From positions 1 to 59,660 of IMG/VR virus record IMGVR_UViG_3300050821_008385: 59,660 bases of DNA. One strand, 5' to 3'. Shown piece by piece: positions 58,937-59,660 of the stretch (its first letter is position 1; each line of letters opens with the position of its first letter). The notes under the pieces were generated by a model. It worked only from the letters and a program-made list of their open reading frames with translations, searched no databases and was not told where the DNA came from. The position numbers were made by a program, and so were the translations under genes. Source of the stretch: a virus.

Positions 58937-59660
58937 CGACAGTCTATGTGACAACGACCAGCACCTACACGTTCCCCGGCGGCACAACGACCTCCGATGT
59001 CGACGCGTTTGCTGGTGGCGGTGGCGGCAATGGGCGCTCCGGCGGCGGCGGCGGCGAGTGGCGAAAGCTGACCGGCGCAAGCGTCACGGCGGCCGGGTAC
59101 ACCTGTCATATCGGTGCAGGAGGCGCAGGCAATGCTGCCGCGTCAACGGCCGGGGGCAACACGTATTTTAAAAACACTTCCACACTAAATGCGATCGGTG
59201 GTGGCCTTGCATCCTATGCGGTGGGCGGCGCGGGTGGTACGGGCGGCACGGGTGGGTCCGGTAATGCGGGCGGGTCCGGAACTGGTCTGACGGGTTACTT
59301 TGGCGGCGGCGGCGGTGGTGCCGGTGGTCCGCTGGGTGTGGGCGGCGCGGGGGGTGGAGCAACGACAACGGCTAGCGCCGGCGCCGGTGGTGGTGGCAAT
59401 GGCGGAGGCTCAGCCGGGTCCAACGGTTCGAGTTTTATCGGCGGCAATGGTGGCAATAATAATGCCGGATCAGGTCACGGCGTCGGCGGCAATGCAGCCG
59501 CGGGCGGGGCCGGTACTGTCGGCGGCGGTGGCGGCGGTGGCGGATATAACAAGGCCGGTGGTGCCGGTGGCGCAGGCGCCGATCTTGGCAGCAAGGGCGG
59601 CGGCGGTGGCGGTGGCGGCGCCAATGGCGTCAATACTGGGGGTGCTGGCGGTCTTTATGG
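58933..59660 (+). CDS. Glycine-rich tail-tip protein, N-terminal part (continues at 1)
   Basis: Starts at ATG 58933 with ATGA overlap and continues in frame at base 1, ending at 177; about 289 residues in all. A short beta start (VYVTTTSTYTFPGG) is followed by very long Gly runs with Asn, Ala and Ser, as in polyglycine-rich fibre tips that pack as glycine II helices. Ends in GGIRLVFS-like strands. No signal peptide. Confidence 0.85.
   Translation, partial: MTTVYVTTTSTYTFPGGTTTSDVDAFAGGGGGNGRSGGGGGEWRKLTGASVTAAGYTCHIGAGGAGNAAASTAGGNTYFKNTSTLNAIGGGLASYAVGGAGGTGGTGGSGNAGGSGTGLTGYFGGGGGGAGGPLGVGGAGGGATTTASAGAGGGGNGGGSAGSNGSSFIGGNGGNNNAGSGHGVGGNAAAGGAGTVGGGGGGGGYNKAGGAGGAGADLGSKGGGGGGGGANGVNTGGAGGLY
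59626..59660. repeat. Terminal direct repeat, right copy
   Basis: Same 35 bases as 1-35. Marks where the circle closes. Confidence 0.9.

Noticed and set aside
1-59660. CRISPR array, tRNA genes, integrase or attachment site
   Set aside because: None seen. Repeats do not have CRISPR-like unit and spacer sizes, and no tRNA cloverleaf or recombinase motif was recognised by eye. A tRNA scan would settle it.

Overview
The window is a complete, circularly permuted genome of a tailed bacteriophage with a short-tailed (podovirus-like) build. Its first and last 35 bases are identical. A glycine-rich gene runs off the right end and continues in frame at base 1, so the unique circle is about 59,625 bp. 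The head and tail parts (large terminase, P22-type portal, N4 gp56-type coat, gp4-like adaptor, gp10-like hub, no tape measure, sheath or tube) indicate a podovirus. High GC, the style of the accessory genes and many small conserved phage ORFs resemble phages of alphaproteobacteria such as Bradyrhizobium and relatives. The host is an inference. I see no integrase and no tRNA gene.

Layout. 58933-2690 (across the join) and 54948-58936: adhesion/tail-fibre-like module with many export signals, including two Tat-type ones, plus a sulfotransferase. 2680-3228: a Cys/His protein. 3225-3925 (minus): three small genes. 4117-15074 (plus): early and DNA-metabolism operon, holding a Cas4/RecB-like nuclease, a HAD phosphatase, many small proteins, an adenine/cytosine DNA methyltransferase, an HTH-PAPS-reductase-like fusion, a primase-helicase and an ExoX-C/nuclease protein. 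15236-17117 (minus): five small genes. 17251-21552: DUF5681 protein, a 570-bp non-coding control region and a train of small overlapping genes. 21549-36051: packaging, head and connector genes, with a glycosyltransferase/methyltransferase/glycosyltransferase cassette inserted after the coat. 36055-42775: three large virion proteins (S74-chaperoned tail protein and two probable ejection proteins). 43226-46698: HNH endonuclease and an S74 tail fibre with satellites. 46886-51384: lysis region with a bifunctional M15 + SLT endolysin and several membrane proteins. 51396-52525 (minus) and 52646 (plus): small genes and an XRE repressor candidate around a three-operator control region. 52869-54878 (minus): VRR-NUC nuclease and an exported beta-helix protein.

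How it fits together. A 13-bp dyad, consensus TGCGAY-N-RTYGCA, recurs about a dozen times in non-coding or junction DNA next to the early and leftward transcription units. It is absent from the intergenic regions I read in the structural block. With the small XRE protein at 52646 it suggests a phage-wide repressor regulon. Directly after the primase-helicase lies a 39-bp-armed inverted repeat with an AT-rich loop. Local strand composition changes from C-rich to G-rich there although transcription direction does not change, making it the best candidate replication origin. Late genes seem to have their own promoters, with two TTGTAC-N17 promoters at 46789 and 54889. The proteins with signal peptides, together with glycosyl-, methyl- and sulfotransferases, suggest unusual emphasis on decorating the virion or the host surface.
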